Source: Amphiduros pacificus
Lineage: Eukaryota > Annelida > Polychaeta > Phyllodocida > Hesionidae
Direction of reading: 5' to 3'
Length of the DNA stretch: 64,000 nt
NCBI GenBank assembly: GCA_949316495.1
Contig: OX439012.1
Span: forward strand, 34,917,672-34,981,671
The position numbers and the translations under genes are program-made. Of the stretch, positions 49,201 through 58,544 are shown in pieces. The notes under the pieces are model-generated. The model worked only from the letters and a program-made list of their open reading frames with translations. It did not search any database and was not told the origin of the DNA. Each line of letters opens with the position of its first letter. Positions within the stretch are counted from its first letter, which is position 1.

Positions 49201-52200
49201 TATTCCTGAACATAGAAATGAAGAAACTTGAAGTATTTCCATTTATTCCTGAACATAGGAGTGAAGAAACTTGAAGTATTTCCAATTATTCCTGAACATA
49301 TGAGTGATTTGATGTGGACTGTTTGCAGTTATCTGACTTTGGGCTGACGGAACTGTCTAATATTATGTGTGAAGAGCAGAGTCATAAACGCAAGGGCACG
49401 GTGACCCATTTACCCCCCGAGGTTTGGATGAATTCCCCTCACTACTGCCAAAGCACTGATGTTTGGAGGTAAACTATTTTTTATAAAATGTCATTTATGT
49501 AGCGAGGATTCCAGACGTCTTTTCTCCTAGCGCTTGATAGCAACTGGCCAGGATTCAAACCTGGAACCTTAGATTCTCAATGTGAATACTCTACCAATTG
49601 AGCTATTATATTGATTGTATAATGCACTATCTTTGTATACATTACTTCATTTATAAAAAAACAGACCAAGTTATAAAGCTTATTCTGTATCAGGACTGGT
49701 ATCTTCAAAAATATCACATCAGTGGGGAAAACGTCATTTGTTTCTTTGCACATAAAGTAAAATGGCTCAAAATAAGTTGTGCCAAAGTGCTTCTGTACCA
49801 AAATGGGTTTGTGAAAAAAATGCATTCACACCAAACGTCCAAAATGCACAGTTTGCATAAAATGTCACTCAGAACACATTCACCATAAATGCACAAAAAA
49901 TCTAATTGTGTCAAAATGCATTATGGCCAATTTTAGAATCTATGTCTTTTTTTATCATTTACACGGTGTTCACAATACATTTTGTCTTCTTTTGTCAAAG
50001 AAATCATTCTTTTTGTCAATTTCACGATATTTTCTTTTCAATAAAGTCCTTGATGTGTTTTGGTAATTATTTTCAGCTTTGGAGTGTCTATCTTCGAAGT
50101 AGCAGGTGGTCGGCCATTTTCACATTTGCGTATGTGTCCATTCCAATTATTTTATAAGTAAATTTTAACCATTTTTAATATCTCAATCATTATGCATCTC
50201 ACTTCATTCTAAAGCAGATTGATTGTTAAAGCAGATTGATTGTTAAAGCAGTTTGATTGTTAAAGCAGATTGATTGTTAAAGCCGATGGTTATATTACAG
50301 AAGCTAAACTTTCCATATTGATGTAAACAAAGAGTGACAGACTTCCTTAAAGAGGATACACACCATCATTGTTTTTAGTTGTAATTGACTTAATAAATGT
50401 ACAATATTGCCTCAGGTTCATCAGATTAAATTATCATAAAAAGTTAATGCATAATACCATATTTTCTCCTTCTTTTGTTTTTATCTTTTCATTTTCTTTA
50501 TTTTGTTAATTTCAGCCAAGCTGGACATCAGGGATGCCCACCTCGTGTTTGCTCAGTACATCTGTATCAAGAAAAGGTCACCAGTCAAACTTGATGACGT
50601 CATTCCCTGCCCATCCTCCCTGAAATCCTTGATAAACAAATGTTTGCAGTTCAATCCCCTAGATAGGCCTTCCTTCAATGGTTTGTTCATGTCTAATATT
50701 ATAACAAAACATACCGAGTCGGGGAAGCTGGGTGAGCGTATTCAGTGAGTTGGTGATGGCGGAAGGGTATCCGTCTGCCATCACCAACGAACTGAATGCG
50801 CTCACACAGCTCACCCGACGAGGCATGTTTTGTTATTATACCTCAGACAACTACTGTATTTTTTTTTAAATGATACAAGATATTTATCATTAAAAACGTT
50901 TTGTAAACAAAGCGCACCTCATTTGACCCCGTCACATGACCCGAAAATGGTGCGTACAGCTATAGACTGGTTGCCGCCCTCTGTGTATACACGATGTACT
51001 TGACACTCGGTGGGGGACCAGTCTAAAGATGGCCGACAGAAAATAGTTCGCACCGAATGAATACGCTACGAATACTCGGCATGCTCGTATTCATTGGAAA
51101 TCTCGTCGATATGCGCATCACTGAGGTATAAAAGGAAGAAATAAATGAAATTCAACGAAACATCATTTTATGATTATAATTTTAATTTCTATAGTTTCAG
51201 ATCAGTATTGACATTTTTAAGAGTTATATCACTATTGAGGCTAAAGTAAGTATTGACATTTTAATGCGTTGTATCACTGTTGAGATTTAAGAATATTGCA
51301 AAAGTTAATGTCTGTATTTTAGAAATCCTGGACGGCCTGACTGAGATATGGAAGCGTGAATCCTACGCCAGTATCTATGACTCAGCACTATCTGAAATAT
51401 TTAAGGTATTTGATGAAATTAACACTCTCCCTTTCATATTAATGATTGAATCCAGCCAACAATGGATCAGTTATCAGCAAATCTGTCAGCTATCACAGAG
51501 TTCTCATTGAGGCTGCCATATTGAATAACACGACAAATATCAGTCAATGAAAATCGAGGTAACAAAGAAATTCTATATGCTACTTACATTATGATTGGCA
51601 GAGAATATATCTTGCTCAGGTCAGCTCTGGGATAACATCTAAATGATCATTCATGAAGCAATGAAGCAATTTTCAGGCATAAATGTTGACCAATAGTGCA
51701 AACAAAAAAAACAAAAGATCTAAGGCCATTGGCTTTCGTTTGTAAAGATTTATCAATAACTACATCTTCAGTCCCATAAATTCTTCATCTGAAAAAAGGC
51801 TGACTGGAATATGCAAACATTTAATACAGATCTAAATATCTATAAAGTAGATATATCAACAAAAAGCATTTTCTTTCCAGGCAATTCAAAAATGTGGAAT
51901 GTTAAAAACAATCCATTCTCAGGAAGACCCAGATTACACCGAGTCTGCCTATATACCTGACCTTCCCACCGCCACATTGGGGTCACAGGAACCGGAAGTA
52001 TCAGGCCTGCCAGTCAGGTCACTGAGGTCACAGGAACCGGAAGTATCTGACCTGCCAGTCAGGTCACTGAGGTCACAGGAACCGGAAGTATCCGACCTGC
52101 CAGTCAGGTCACTGAGGTCACAGGAACCGGAAGTATCAGACCTGCCAGTCAGGTCACTGAGGTCACAGGAACCGGATGTTTTAGAGCAGAGCTCATCTCA

Positions 52201-54986
52201 AGATACGTTCTTTACTGCAGCAGAGTTCCCACTGATACAATCTATTAGGAATTTGATTGGTACATATGCAGAGGTCTTAAGCCATTTTTAATTGGAGTAA
52301 TAGCATGGATAACCAGTTTATGCTTAGAGTAATTGGTTTGCTCATAGTGCTGTGTTTAAGACAGCTTTATATTGCAGATACAGATGTTAGAGCACATGAG
52401 AGTGAACGTGATACCCACAAGAAGTTAAAATCCCTGCTAGAAATGATGGAGAAATGTCAGATGAAGATTGAGAATCAGGAAGAAGAAATTGCCAGACTGA
52501 AAGAACAAAAAGATACGAGCAATACGAGGTAGACTTGCGGCCATGTTGGTCATCAGGTTATGGCTATGTTTATGTGGAACATTCAAACCCCTGTTAATTG
52601 AAGCAATCTCTCTCTCACCAAGTTAAATCATTACCTGCAATATTGTGGTTTGTGTCAAAATCAGAAGGTCTGATTTGAAGTTTATTCTGATACCGATTAT
52701 GACATCTGAATACAGGCAATTATATATTCATTGTATTTTTGCTTAGGGATGTAAAAGTAACTTGACTGAGTGACTTTTTGTTCATTTACATCATCATTGG
52801 AGTTGCAAACAGGAAGTATGTAAAATGATAACCACTTGACCAGGAAATGATACTGTTATATAATATCTGAATAACTGAAGCAAAATATTTGAATTAAAAT
52901 CAATAGCAATCAAATATAGCAATGACCTGGTTATAATTGTGATGACCTTGATTATCCTTTAAATATATGCGTAGACAAATCACAAGACTGGACATGCTTC
53001 ATACTTTTCTTTCTCTTGATATTTGCCTACAGATTGGTGGACTCTGCCCAACACAGATCTCTGGCGCATCAGCAACTCAAGCAAAATTGGACAAAGTTTA
53101 TCCAAGATCTGCAACCAAATATGGTCATTGAACATTTATATGCAAAAGGGGTGATTCTGCATGCTGAGAGAAAATCCTTGAAGATGAGCCACCTCACAAG
53201 ACATGAGACCGTCATCCAACTTCTGGAAACTCTGGAGAGGAAAGACGAGGATTCCATTCTTGCTTTCGTACAAGGCTTGCAACAGAATCAGCAAGAAGAT
53301 CTGGCAAAACTGCTTCAATGTCCAGCCATACCTGATGGTAAGGAAGTAATAATATGTTCACAAATTCTGATATCAGCATATATACAATATACATATGTAC
53401 GTAATGTAATACTTGAGCTATTTGAGAGTCTCACATAACTAGAATGGCTTTTTGTGAAAGAGATCATATTAAGTGATAAAAAGTGAGACTGAAATAAAAT
53501 GTTATTAATCCATCCATCTACTATCCACTCTATATTGTAAGGCCTCATAAAAACATAGATTCACACAGTTTTGCTTTGTAAAAGTAGATATGTATGAGAT
53601 AAAGGCAAGATAAGTATGAGATGAGTATTAGATACGTATGAGATAAAGACAAGATAAGTATGAGATACGTATGAGATACGTATGAGATAAAGAAAAAATA
53701 AGTATGAGATAAGTATGAGATAAGTATGAGATAAAGACAAGATAAATATGAGATAAAGACAAGATAAGTATGAGATAAAGACAAGATAAGTATGAGATTA
53801 GTATGAGATAAAGACAAGATAAGTATGAGATAAAGACAAGATAAGTATGAGATAAAGACAAGATAAGTATGAGATAAGTATGAGTTAAAGACAAGATAAG
53901 TATGAGATAAAGACGAGATAAGTATGAGATAAGTATGAGTTAAAGACGAGATAAGTATGAGATAAGTATGAGTTAAAGACAAGATAAGTATGAGATAAAG
54001 ACAAGATAAGTATGAGATTAGTATGAGATAAAGACAAGATAAGTATGAGATAAGTATGAGTTAAAGACAAGATAAGTATGGGATAAGTATGAGATAAAGA
54101 AAAAATAAGTATGAGATAAGTATGGGATAAGTATGAGATAAGTATCACTGTATGATATAAAGACAAGATAAGTATGAGATGAGGACAAGATGAGTATGAG
54201 ATAAAGACAAGATGAGTATGAGATAAAGACAAGATGAATATGAGATAAAGACAAGATAAGTATGAGATTGGTATGAGATAAGTATGAGATTAAGACAAGA
54301 AAGTGGGTTCGTGCAGTGTTGAGCTTGACAGATCTCCCTCGTTGGTTTCTGATTGAAGGGGCTCACTCGTCCTTTGGACTATTGAAATCCTTTCACCAAA
54401 ATCAAGAAAACAAATTTCAAAAATACAAATAAAGTAGTTCGGCAAAGGCTTGATCTGCCAAAAAAATCTCACGGGTGCAGAACACTCTCTTGAAGCACCA
54501 GGTATGAGATGAACACAATTAACCTTTTATCTATTGTATTGCATTGAAGTTTGTTTCTCCCACAAAACTTCTTCCGTTTGCAGATGAAATACTCCAACAG
54601 AAATTAGAAAGGAGAAAGGATTACAGAGTGTCTCAGATACTTTGCAACAGTTTGGCTCTCCTTGAGTGGCCTAATATAGTGAGGTGTCTGGGGATGAAGG
54701 AGCACGATATCAAGGCCATAGAGCGAGACTATCCGCGAGAGGTGAAGAGTCAGTGTATGGAAGCTGTCATCAGGTGGTGGGGGCTGGCAGAACACATGGA
54801 CGAACACGCCAAGATCAAGCACATTATCCGCGCTCTGAAAAAGGAGGACTTGTTGGACGTAGCAGGTAAGGACAAGGAAGTTATGTATTGTCATATTTCC
54901 ACCATGACTTAGCAATGATATACCAAAAAGATAATAATGATATGATGATGATGTTATTATATTTCATGGCAGAGACCCTACTATAA
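34926..54986 (+). CDS. tandem kinase-CARD-Death domain protein
   Basis: Predicted cytoplasmic signalling protein. Exons: 34926-35097, 35373-35526, 40405-40572, 43627-43742, 43850-43893, 44228-44371, 45689-45771, 46214-46292, 46505-46679, 47040-47199, 47615-47809, 49329-49468, 50077-50129, 50516-50680, 51323-51405, 51881-52259, 52378-52528, 53033-53337, 54584-54865 and a possible last exon 54973-54986. Every junction keeps phase, giving at least 1019 residues. The domains are a degenerate kinase, an intact RIPK/IRAK-like kinase, a repeat linker, a coiled coil, a CARD and a Death domain. The two kinase units share the same seven intron phases (2,0,0,2,1,1,0), so one arose by internal duplication. 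The domain makeup suggests a death-fold scaffold in innate immunity or apoptosis; that role is inference. The start is unresolved, and two genes rather than one cannot be fully excluded. Confidence 0.8.
35640..36585. repeat. compound 13/37 bp minisatellite
   Basis: Blocks of CAATCTCAGGTGT (13 bp) alternate with CAATCATGAGGCTGCCTGAT then ACGCTAATCTCAGGTGT. Variants include GGCTGG, TTTGCT and CGATCTC. Confidence 0.92.
36655..36825. repeat. 39 bp tandem repeat, 4 copies
   Basis: The unit is TGATATGATAGAGAAGTCCT then GTTTGGAGGGTACAAGTGT. Because 39 is a multiple of three, short frames open on both strands without coding meaning. Confidence 0.92.
37227..39112 (+). mobile_element. LINE fragment, reverse transcriptase section missing
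   Basis: 37227-37563 encodes KWITRGIMKSIQFRDNLYKK to IANRFNSFL, the linker between endonuclease and reverse transcriptase in many non-LTR retrotransposons. 38121-38660 encodes the C-terminal Cys/His region (CKFRCGNHRLPIVEGRY, CTL, then DEFHYIMQCNYFDQHRSALV) with one frameshift near 38370. The 3' end has a (TATTTG)n tail near 39085-39112. The reverse transcriptase core is absent; a TGACC-type repeat (37564-38120) occupies its place. Clade not determined. Confidence 0.78.
37564..38120. repeat. TGACC-type dispersed repeat inserted in the LINE
   Basis: It opens with a hairpin: TACCCTCAGCC, then CTGAT, GTA, ATCAG, and GGCTGAGGGTA (37564-37598). About four units of 140-165 bp follow, each with TTTTCAAGGTCACAGGGAC, AATTATGTGAAATC, GAACAAATGATGGCAGCTT-like and AAGCATCTGGTG phrases. 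The TCAAGGTCA words match the extended half-site of NR5A/ERR nuclear receptors. Confidence 0.75.
40852..41225. repeat. 13 bp minisatellite in two duplicated blocks
   Basis: Units GGGTTCCAAATAG and GGGGTCCAAATAG or GGGGTCCAAATTG. The whole block, from TTGTATCAACAGGGTT through TGATGGTGAACCTCCAAATG, occurs twice (about 40852-41040 and 41043-41225). So a 13 bp array was copied together with its flanks. Confidence 0.88.
42180..43065. repeat. 19 bp minisatellite in two blocks
   Basis: The unit is GTGAGAGATAGCTGCATAA, with variants in GCACAAG, GACAGC and GCATGTG. It is interrupted by unique sequence at about 42405-42690. The units match the 26.4-26.95 kb array at most positions. Confidence 0.92.
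44372..45160 (+). repeat. 24 bp splice-donor minisatellite, 33 units, in-frame
   Basis: Exon 6 ends CCATCCTTCACTG and donor GTAAGT begins at 44372. The unit CCATCCTTCACTGGTAAGTA plus CAGG or CAGA then repeats every 24 bp, the last donor beginning at 45140. Thirty-two units keep GTAAGT and one reads GGGAAGT. Unit subtypes (PSF, QSF and PSV in translation) recur in a 9-10 unit pattern. The frame stays open through the array, adding KYRPSFTG per unit, and stops soon after it. The equivalent exon end of the second kinase (50680) has a single GTTTGT donor, so the amplification came after the domain duplication. Confidence 0.95.
45161..45688 (+). other. rest of intron 6 of the kinase gene
   Basis: AT-rich sequence between the 24 bp array and exon 7, with no recognised element. 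Confidence 0.6.
46505..51405 (+). CDS. second (intact) kinase domain, exons 9-15
   Basis: It is linked to the first kinase by DVDY|DPQLERF across a phase 1 intron. Its motifs are complete: LGRGGFSHVYKG (glycine loop), VLAFKVPRE (Lys), FDILREAEIM (helix C Glu), HCDIKASNMFV (catalytic loop with Asp, Lys and Asn), LSDFGLTEL (DFG), KRKGTVTHLPPEVW (activation segment and PPE), STDVWSFGVSIFEVAGGRPF and KCLQFNPLDRPSF. A short insertion (HGLGKHTADTNSCTGPHCD) lengthens the segment before the catalytic loop. Similarity in style is to RIPK, IRAK and other TKL kinases. Activity is predicted because no key residue is missing. Confidence 0.87.
46741..46862. repeat. dispersed repeat fragment
   Basis: The phrase GCCGATCTCCATGTTGTTTT to GGCAGGGGGCCTAT matches 39650-39785 inside the composite element, with several differences. 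Confidence 0.7.
47938..48078. repeat. 47 bp tandem repeat, 3 copies
   Basis: The unit is GTCTATGGACCAATCAGAGG then AGGTGAGACAATAGTGGGAGACATCCG. Confidence 0.9.
49103..49315. repeat. 43 bp tandem repeat, about 5 copies, next to exon 12
   Basis: The unit is ATTTCCATTTATTCCTGAAC then ATAGAAATGAAGAAACTTGAAGT. It ends about 13 bases before the exon 12 acceptor and may overlap its branch region. Confidence 0.9.
49539..49615 (-). mobile_element. tRNA-derived SINE head
   Basis: On the minus strand TAGCTCAATTGGTAGAGT matches an A box and GGTTTGAATCC a B box, inside a perfect five-pair T arm (CCAGG, TTTGAAT, CCTGG). The anticodon loop lacks T at position 33 and the acceptor stem does not pair. It is therefore a pseudo-tRNA or SINE head rather than a working tRNA gene. 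Confidence 0.65.
50205..50285. repeat. 17 bp tandem repeat, about 4 copies
   Basis: The unit is AAAGCAGATTGATTGTT, in intron 13 of the kinase gene. Confidence 0.88.
50698..51131. mobile_element. foldback element in intron 14 of the kinase gene
   Basis: Two arms of about 65 bp (50698-50762 and 50773-50842) are diverged inverted copies containing TAACAAAACAT and GTTGGTGATGGC. A second inverted pair, TTATACCTCAG (50836) and CTGAGGTATAA (51121), encloses the sequence to the right. It looks like an old MITE; no target duplication was identified. Confidence 0.55.
51881..52259 (+). CDS. kinase gene exon 16, linker with 15-residue repeat
   Basis: The acceptor TTCTTTCCAG precedes AIQKCGMLKTIHSQEDPDYT. 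From 51983 to 52180 there are 4.4 near-identical 45 bp copies encoding SQEPEVSDLPVRSLR. The exon then ends FPLIQSIRNLI plus one base at a GTACAT donor, phase 1 as needed by exon 17. The repeat is acidic, Pro-containing and probably disordered. Confidence 0.82.
51983..52180 (+). repeat. 45 bp coding minisatellite, 4.4 copies
   Basis: The unit starts TCACAGGAACCGGAAGTATC and ends GTCACTGAGG. Copies differ at single positions (GGC against GAC after TCA or TCT). The length is a multiple of three, so copy number changes keep frame. Confidence 0.95.
52378..52528 (+). CDS. kinase gene exon 17, coiled coil
   Basis: The acceptor TTTATATTGCAG precedes DTDVRAHESERDTHKKLKS. The stretch LLEMMEKCQMKIENQEEEIA and RLKEQKD has heptad-like hydrophobic spacing and high charge, suggesting a coiled coil for self-association before the CARD. 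Confidence 0.8.
53033..53337 (+). CDS. kinase gene exon 18, CARD
   Basis: After acceptor TTTGCCTACAG the exon encodes LVDSAQHRSLAHQQLKQNWT, then FIQDLQPNMVIEHLYAKGVI, HETVIQLLETLERKDEDSIL and AFVQGLQQNQQEDLAKLLQ. This six-helix pattern, with VIEHLYAKGVI, LLETLERK and F..GL, is that of a caspase recruitment domain, closest in style to CRADD. One exon holds the whole domain. It ends in phase 1 at GTAAGG. Confidence 0.85.
53338..54583 (+). other. intron 18 of the kinase gene
   Basis: It contains the AAGTATGAGAT repeat (53585-54295) and the diverged hairpin repeat (54310-54395). No exon recognised. Confidence 0.65.
53585..54295. repeat. 11/22 bp minisatellite
   Basis: Words AAGTATGAGAT and AAAGACAAGAT alternate in variable order, so the array is a mosaic of 11 bp units. 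Frames on the minus strand (LSHTYLVFISY-type) are artefacts. Confidence 0.93.
54584..54865 (+). CDS. kinase gene exon 19, Death domain
   Basis: The acceptor CTTCCGTTTGCAG precedes DEILQQKLERRKDYRVSQIL. The exon continues with LALLEWPNIVRCLGMKEHDI, KAIERDYPREVKSQCMEAVI, RWWGLAEHMDEHAKIKHIIR and ALKKEDLLDVA. EWPNIVRCLGM, DIKAIERDYP and the RWW signature followed by LKKEDLLDVA mark a Death domain. CARD followed by Death repeats the layout of CRADD. The donor is GTAAGG, phase 1. Confidence 0.87.
54973..54986 (+). CDS. candidate terminal exon of the kinase gene
   Basis: TATATTTCATGGCAG precedes AG ACC CTA CTA TAA. Joined to exon 19 in phase 1 this gives DLLDVAETLL and a stop, a natural Death-domain ending. 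It is very short, so confidence is limited. Confidence 0.4.
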
Positions 54987-55900
54987 TAGCTCTAATTGCA
55001 CAGTTGGCTGAGAATAGGATATATGCCTCTAATGGTTATATAAGTGTAGGACGGGGTTCGACTCCCATTGCCGGTAGTGTTACTTTCACACTGGTTGTAT
55101 AAGTGGAGGACGGGAGGTGGTGGGTTCGACTCCCACTGCTGGCAGTGTTACTGTCACACTGGTTATATAAGAGGAGGATGGGAGGTGGTGGGTTTGACTC
55201 CCACTGCCGGCAGTGTTACTGTCACACTGGTTATATAAGAGGAGGACGGGAGGTGGTGGGTTCGACTCCCACTGCCGGCAGTGTTACTCTCACACTGGTT
55301 ATATAAGAGGAGGACGGGAGGTGGTGGGTTCGACTCCCACTGCCGGCAGTGTTACTATCACACTGGTTATATAAGTGGAGGACGGGAGGTGGTGGGTTTG
55401 ACTCCCACTGCCGGCAGTGTTACTATCACACTGGTTATATAAGAGGAGGACGGGAGGTGATGGGTTCGACTCCCACTGCTGGCAGTGTTACTGTCACACT
55501 GGTTATATAAGAGGAGGACGGGAGGTGATGGGTTGGACTCCCACTGCCGGCAGTGTTACTGTCACACTGGTTATATAAGAGGAGGACGGGAGGTGGTGGG
55601 TTCGACTCCCACTGCCGGCAGTGTTACTCTCACACTGGTTATATAAGAGGAGGACGGGAGGTGGTGGGTTCGACTCCCACTGCCGGCAGTGTTACTATCA
55701 CACTGGTTATATAAGAGGAGGACGGGAGGTGGTGGGTTCGACTCCCACTGCCGGCAGTGTTACTATCACACTGGTTATATAAGAGGAGGACGGGAGGTGA
55801 TGGGTTCGACTCCCACTGCCGGCAGTGTTACTATCACACTGGTTATATAAGTGGAGGGCGGGAAGTGGTGGGTTCGACTCCCACTGCCGGCATATATGGT
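54987..55900 (+). repeat. 68 bp tRNA-derived satellite, about 13 copies
   Basis: The first part (54990-55078) has an A-box-like TTGCACAGTTGG and a B box GGTTCGACTCC, as in a tRNA-derived SINE. Its 3' half, from GGTTATATAAG through GTGGGTTCGACTCCCAC to TGCCGGCAGTGTTACT, is repeated every 68 bp. Each unit keeps a perfect five-pair T arm (GTGGG, TTCGACT, CCCAC); two have TTTGACT and one TTGGACT. Confidence 0.88.
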
Positions 55901-55939
55901 CATTGTTGCTGGAAGGGTCAGAAAAACAACTGAACTAAA

Positions 55940-58080
55940 AAAATAAGCATATTTTTAGCTCTGCTGAGACTTTAGCTCGCAGAGCTTTAGGAGGGGGAAA
56001 ATGTCTGTCGGTCTGTCTGTCCGTCTGTCCGTCCGTCTGTCAACATTTCTTTAAAAATCTTCTTCTCCAAAACTACCAGTAGTACATCTTTCATATTTTA
56101 TATAGAGGTAGATATATAGCTGAAGATTCAGATTCCTTCAAATCTTAGTGATGTCACCATTGACCTTGAGGTCACAAATTTTGTACTGAGCATATCTCAG
56201 CAACCACTTATTACAGGATATTAAAACTTGGTATGCAGAAATGTCATATGTTAAAGCTGTGCCTTGTCATACAATTTTAGTCATGTGACCTTTGACCTTG
56301 ACACATTGACCTTGAATTCAAAATTTGTGAACATGCCACATCACAACCATCAGAAGTGAATAAAAAACACTTCATATCTGTTATATACTAACACTATGTT
56401 TAAAAATCTTCTCCAAAACTACCAGTAATATTTGTTTCATATTTAATACAGAGGTAGATAGAGAGTTGAAGATTCAGATTCCTTCAAATCTTAGTGATGT
56501 CACCATTGACCTTAATGCAGTGACCTTGATGTCACAAATTTTGTAAGGAGTATATCTCAGCAACTACTTATAAGAAGAAATTAAAACTTGGTATACAGAA
56601 ATGTTTTAGGTCATAGCCGTGCCTCATCATACTTTCTTAGTCATGTGACCTTTGACCTTGACACATTGACCTTGAATTCAAAATTTGTGAACATGCCACA
56701 TCATAACCATTAGAAGTGAATTAAATGCACTTCATATCTTTTATATACCAACACTATTTTATAAAGAGCTAGATAGAGAGTTGAAGATTTAGACACCTTC
56801 AAATCTCAGTGATGTCACCATTGACCTTAGTGCAGTGACCTTGATGTCACAAATATTTTAAGGAGCATATCTCAGCAACCACTTACAAAAAGAAATTAAA
56901 TCTTGGTATACAGGAATGTCTTAGGTCATAGCCGTGCCTCGTCATACTTTCTTAGTCATGTGACCTTTGACCTTGACACATTGACCTTGAATTCAAAATT
57001 TGTGAACATGCCACATCATAACCATTAGAAGTGAATTAAATGCACTTCATATCTTTTATATACCAACACTATTTTATACAGAGCTAGATAGAGAGTTGAA
57101 GATTTAGATTCCTTCAATTATCAGTGATGTCACCATTGACCTTAGTGCAGTGACCTTGATGTCACAAACTTTGTAAGGAGCATATTTCAGCAACCACTTG
57201 CAAGAAGAAATTAAATCTTGGTATACAGGAATGTCTTATGTTAAAGCTGTACCTCGTCATACAATTTTAGTAATGTGACCTTTGACCTTGACTCATTGAC
57301 CTTGAATTCAAAATTTGTGAACATGCCACATCACAACCATCAGAAGTGAATAAAAAACACTTCATATCTGTTATATACTAACACTATGTTTAAAAATCTT
57401 CTCCTCCAAAACTACCAGTAATATTTGTTTCATATTTAATACAGAGGTAGATAGAGAGTTGAAGATTCAGATTCCTTCAAATCTTAGTGATGTCACCATT
57501 GACCTTAGTGCAGTGGCCTTGATGTCACAAATTTTGTGAGGAATATATCTCAGCAACCACTTATAAGAAGAAACTAAAACTTGGAATACAGAAATGTCTT
57601 AGGCCATAGCCGTGCCTCGTCATACTTTCTTAGTCTTGTGACCTTTGTCCTTGACACATTGACCTTGAATTCAAAATTTGTGTCACTTCATATCTGTTAT
57701 ATACCAACACTATGTTTTAAAATCTTCTTCTTCAAAATGCCATTAATTTATGTTTCATATTTTATACAGAGCTAGATAGAGAGTTGAAGATTCAGATTCC
57801 TTAAATTCTCAGTGATGTCACCATTGAGCTTAGTGCAGTGACCTTGATGTCTTTGAGTCTTGAGTCTTGAGTCTTGATGTCACAAATTTTGTAAGGAGCA
57901 TATCTCAGCAACCACATATAAGAAGAAATTAAAACTTGGTATACAGAAATGTCTTAGGTCATAGCCCTGCCTCATAATACTTTCTTAGTCATGTGACATT
58001 TGTCCTTGACACATTGACCTTGAATTCAAAATTTGTGTGCATGCAAAATCTCACAACCATTAAAAGTGGAGCAGACTTGA
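55940..58080. repeat. TGACCTT-rich dispersed repeat, six internal copies
   Basis: It starts at TTTAGCTC.GCAGAGCTTTAG and a GTCTGTCCGTC run (55995-56042). About six units of 310-370 bp follow, each with AAAATCTTCT..CCAAAACTACC, GTTGAAGATTCAGATTCCTT, GTGATGTCACCATTGACCTT and TTGAATTCAAAATTTGTG. TGACCTTTGACCT, a perfect direct-repeat-1 nuclear receptor site on the complement, occurs at 56286, 56646, 56961 and 57276. Confidence 0.85.
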
Positions 58081-58544
58081 GCAGATGATGATTTTGACCA
58101 ATCAAAATGCATGTTACATTTCAAATTTGGCCCCAAATTGTTATCTTGATTCTCATTGGCTATGTTATTCAAAATGGCAGCCTCCTTGACAACTTAGTGA
58201 TAGCTATTAGATTTTTGAAAAAATCATGACAAAATGGAAAAAGAACTGAGTCTAATGGAAAATAGATAGAATTAGACCTCAGAAAATACAACATCTTGCC
58301 TACTTTGGGATCTTGTATGGAAAATCATAACCTGGTTGCTTGTTGTACTTAATCTCAGTTCATGTGTTTTCATTCAAGTCAGCAGAGCTATCAACCCATG
58401 GGGTTATGTTTTTTTTATTGATTTAAATTTTTTCCAGACATATTTAGAAACATGTATTTCGAAAGAAGTCCTACATTTCCTCAAAGGTTCAAGATATATT
58501 TATGAACAAAAAAATTCTTGAGATGTGACCAAAATTTAGTTTTA
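58081..58544. other. intergenic, nothing recognised
   Basis: AT-rich sequence between two repeat domains; no supported exon. Confidence 0.45.

Larger units (their letters stand above)
47810..49328 (+). other. intron 11 of the kinase gene
   Basis: It holds the 47 bp and 43 bp repeats and a fragment of the CCTCTGGTGGA repeat (48080-48125 and 48585-48635). No exon recognised. Confidence 0.65.

Noticed and set aside
55040-55900. Tandem functional tRNA genes
   Set aside because: Only the T arm and B box are conserved; there is no acceptor stem, D arm or anticodon arm in the repeated units.
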